Below, piece by piece: positions 62,873 to 64,000 of a DNA stretch of 64,000 bases (position 1 is the stretch's first letter; each line of letters starts with the position of its first letter). The DNA lies in the NCBI GenBank assembly GCA_963807925.1, contig CAWEDP010000001.1:620001-684000 (forward strand). Direction: 5' to 3'. A program made the position numbers and the translations under genes. This stretch comes from CAWEDP01 sp963807925 (GTDB lineage Bacteria > Acidobacteriota > Vicinamibacteria > Vicinamibacterales > CAVVIG01). The notes below the pieces were generated by a model. That model made no database searches. It saw only the letters and a program-made list of their open reading frames with translations, and had not been told where the DNA came from.

Positions 62873-64000
62873 TCAGCAGAATCTGTGGGTCGCTTCCGGC
62901 TCCGGGAGCTGACCCAGCGTATGGTACAGGGCGATTTCTAGGCATCGGTACGAGCGGAAGCCGTACGCCTTTCTGGTGGTCAGTTTCGCTTTGTTGTTGA
63001 AGCCTTCGACGATCCCGGCCGAAATCTCCCCGCGCGCCCGAAACCAGTTCAAGATCAGCGGTCGATGGCGGCGCAGCATCCGGGCGACCTTCTTCATCGG
63101 CTCGATGCGGGAGCGCATGACCTGGACGCACCACTCATCGAGGAACGCGCCGGCCCAGTCGAGCGAGCGGTAGTGCCAGAAGTCGTCAAACCATTCCCGC
63201 AACAGCATGGCGCGGACCGCCCGCAGGTTGTGTTGCAGGAGCTCGCGCAAGCGGGCGCGCTGCGCGCGCGTCTGATTCTCCCGGCGTTTCAGGAGCACCC
63301 AGCGCGCCTTCGTCAGCAGCGGCTGCCGTCCGCGCTGTCGGAGCGAGCGGACTTCGGCGCGGCGGACCTGGTCGATCGCCTCACTCATGTGTTTGGCAAT
63401 GTGAAACCGGTCCAGGATGTGCAGCGCGTGCCCGGCCTTCTCGGCGACGACCTGCAGATAGGGCTTCCACATGTCGCTGCAGATGAACGCGAGCGCCGCG
63501 GTGCGCTCTTTCCCGAACCACCGGAAGAAGTGCAGCAGCGTCTTCGCCCGCCGGTGCTGGCCGATCCACAGCAACCGCTTCCGTGTGGCGTCGATCTGAT
63601 ACACGAGCGTGAGGAAGTTCCCGCCGTGTTGCCAGTGGATTTCATCGATGCCGATCGCACGAATTCCTGAGAGATCCACGTGATCTCGACCCCACGCGAC
63701 CGCCATCGCGACCGACCGGAACACCTGGTCCCAGCTCGTGCGGAACACCCGCGCGACTTCTTGCCAACTGAGACGCTTGGCCCAGGTGGCCAGAAACCAC
63801 ATATAGGTCGTCGTGAGCTGGTGCTTGCCGTCGGCCCAGGGCACCTGTTCCACCGTGACGCCGCACGCCGGGCAATCGACCCGTCGCATCATGTAGAGGA
63901 AGAACACGCGCAGCCCCCAGAGCGGCACGAACTCGAAGCGGCGCGGCGCCAGGCGATCGTACACGCCGCCGCGGCGGCCACATCCCGAACACCGTGGACG
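62873..64000 (-). CDS. ISL3-family transposase, partial at window edge
   Basis: The frame is open to the right edge, so the N-terminus is missing; it carries zinc-finger-like cysteine pairs (CSGCG at the edge and CPACGV near MRRVDCPACG). The DDE core is recognisable: IRAIGIDEIHWQHGGNFLTL, AFICSDMWKPYLQVVAEKAG then LDRFHIAKHMSEAIDQVR, and the C-terminal ISAGIVEGFNNKAKLTTRKA, YGFRSYRCLEIALYHTLG. These are ISL3/IS1167-type signatures with D, D and E present. It lies upstream of the cas operon on the same strand, so its transcription could read into the cas genes. Terminal repeats are not identified. Confidence 0.85.
   Translation of the reverse strand, partial: RPRCSGCGRRGGVYDRLAPRRFEFVPLWGLRVFFLYMMRRVDCPACGVTVEQVPWADGKHQLTTTYMWFLATWAKRLSWQEVARVFRTSWDQVFRSVAMAVAWGRDHVDLSGIRAIGIDEIHWQHGGNFLTLVYQIDATRKRLLWIGQHRRAKTLLHFFRWFGKERTAALAFICSDMWKPYLQVVAEKAGHALHILDRFHIAKHMSEAIDQVRRAEVRSLRQRGRQPLLTKARWVLLKRRENQTRAQRARLRELLQHNLRAVRAMLLREWFDDFWHYRSLDWAGAFLDEWCVQVMRSRIEPMKKVARMLRRHRPLILNWFRARGEISAGIVEGFNNKAKLTTRKAYGFRSYRCLEIALYHTLGQLPEPEATHRFC

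Overview
The window reads as high-GC chromosomal DNA of a diderm bacterium, most likely an acidobacterium of the Vicinamibacterales type. This is inferred from the TonB-dependent receptor with an N-terminal carboxypeptidase-regulatory-like domain, the Lipid A/Kdo/heptose gene set, and the many secreted SnoaL-like proteins. No 16S gene is present, so the assignment is a judgement.

Layout. (1) 0-6.5 kb is accessory DNA: a plasmid-type partition locus whose parA is split by an IS3-like element, a DUF1612 (RHE_PE00001-type) gene, an AbiEi/AbiEii toxin-antitoxin pair with its own palindromic operator, and a frameshifted HsdR-N-like nuclease. It ends at tRNA-Leu(GAG). (2) 6.7-15.4 kb holds metal and drug-efflux functions: a MerR regulator with a textbook MerR promoter driving a repeat-domain periplasmic protein, a c-type cytochrome, and PadR-TolC-RND-adaptor. 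(3) 15.5-27.2 kb is core housekeeping: gap-pgk-tpiA-secG on the minus strand, divergent from waaA-lpxK-lpxL-waaF-rfaE1-rfaE2-waaC. (4) 27.2-31.9 kb has tRNA-Val and tRNA-Asp, then a tyrosine integrase, an excisionase and a string of decayed genes (AbiEii, IS701, DUF4153).

(5) 31.9-44.5 kb is an unusual locus: four paralogous exported SnoaL-like proteins (one broken) around a TonB receptor, a MetE-C-terminal-type zinc methyltransferase, a hydroxyacid dehydrogenase, a GlcG/HbpS protein and a propeller histidine kinase with its NarL-type regulator. It looks like a regulated uptake and catabolism system for an unknown substrate. (6) 44.5-47.1 kb is a TlpA fragment-DUF4266-DUF3570-ApbE operon, cut at its 5' end where the CRISPR region begins.

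(7) 47.3-62.7 kb is a type I-G (formerly I-U) CRISPR-Cas locus: 48 repeats, cas4-cas1 fusion, cas2, csb2, csb1, csx17 and cas3, plus an extra upstream ORF holding only the first half of a second Cas3 helicase. A nucleotidyltransferase pair sits antisense between the adaptation and effector genes. An ISL3 transposase runs off the right edge.

A recurring oddity is the single-base frameshift, seen in at least seven otherwise well-conserved genes, including csb1 and csb2. Either the assembly carries indel errors or decay is widespread; raw reads would decide.
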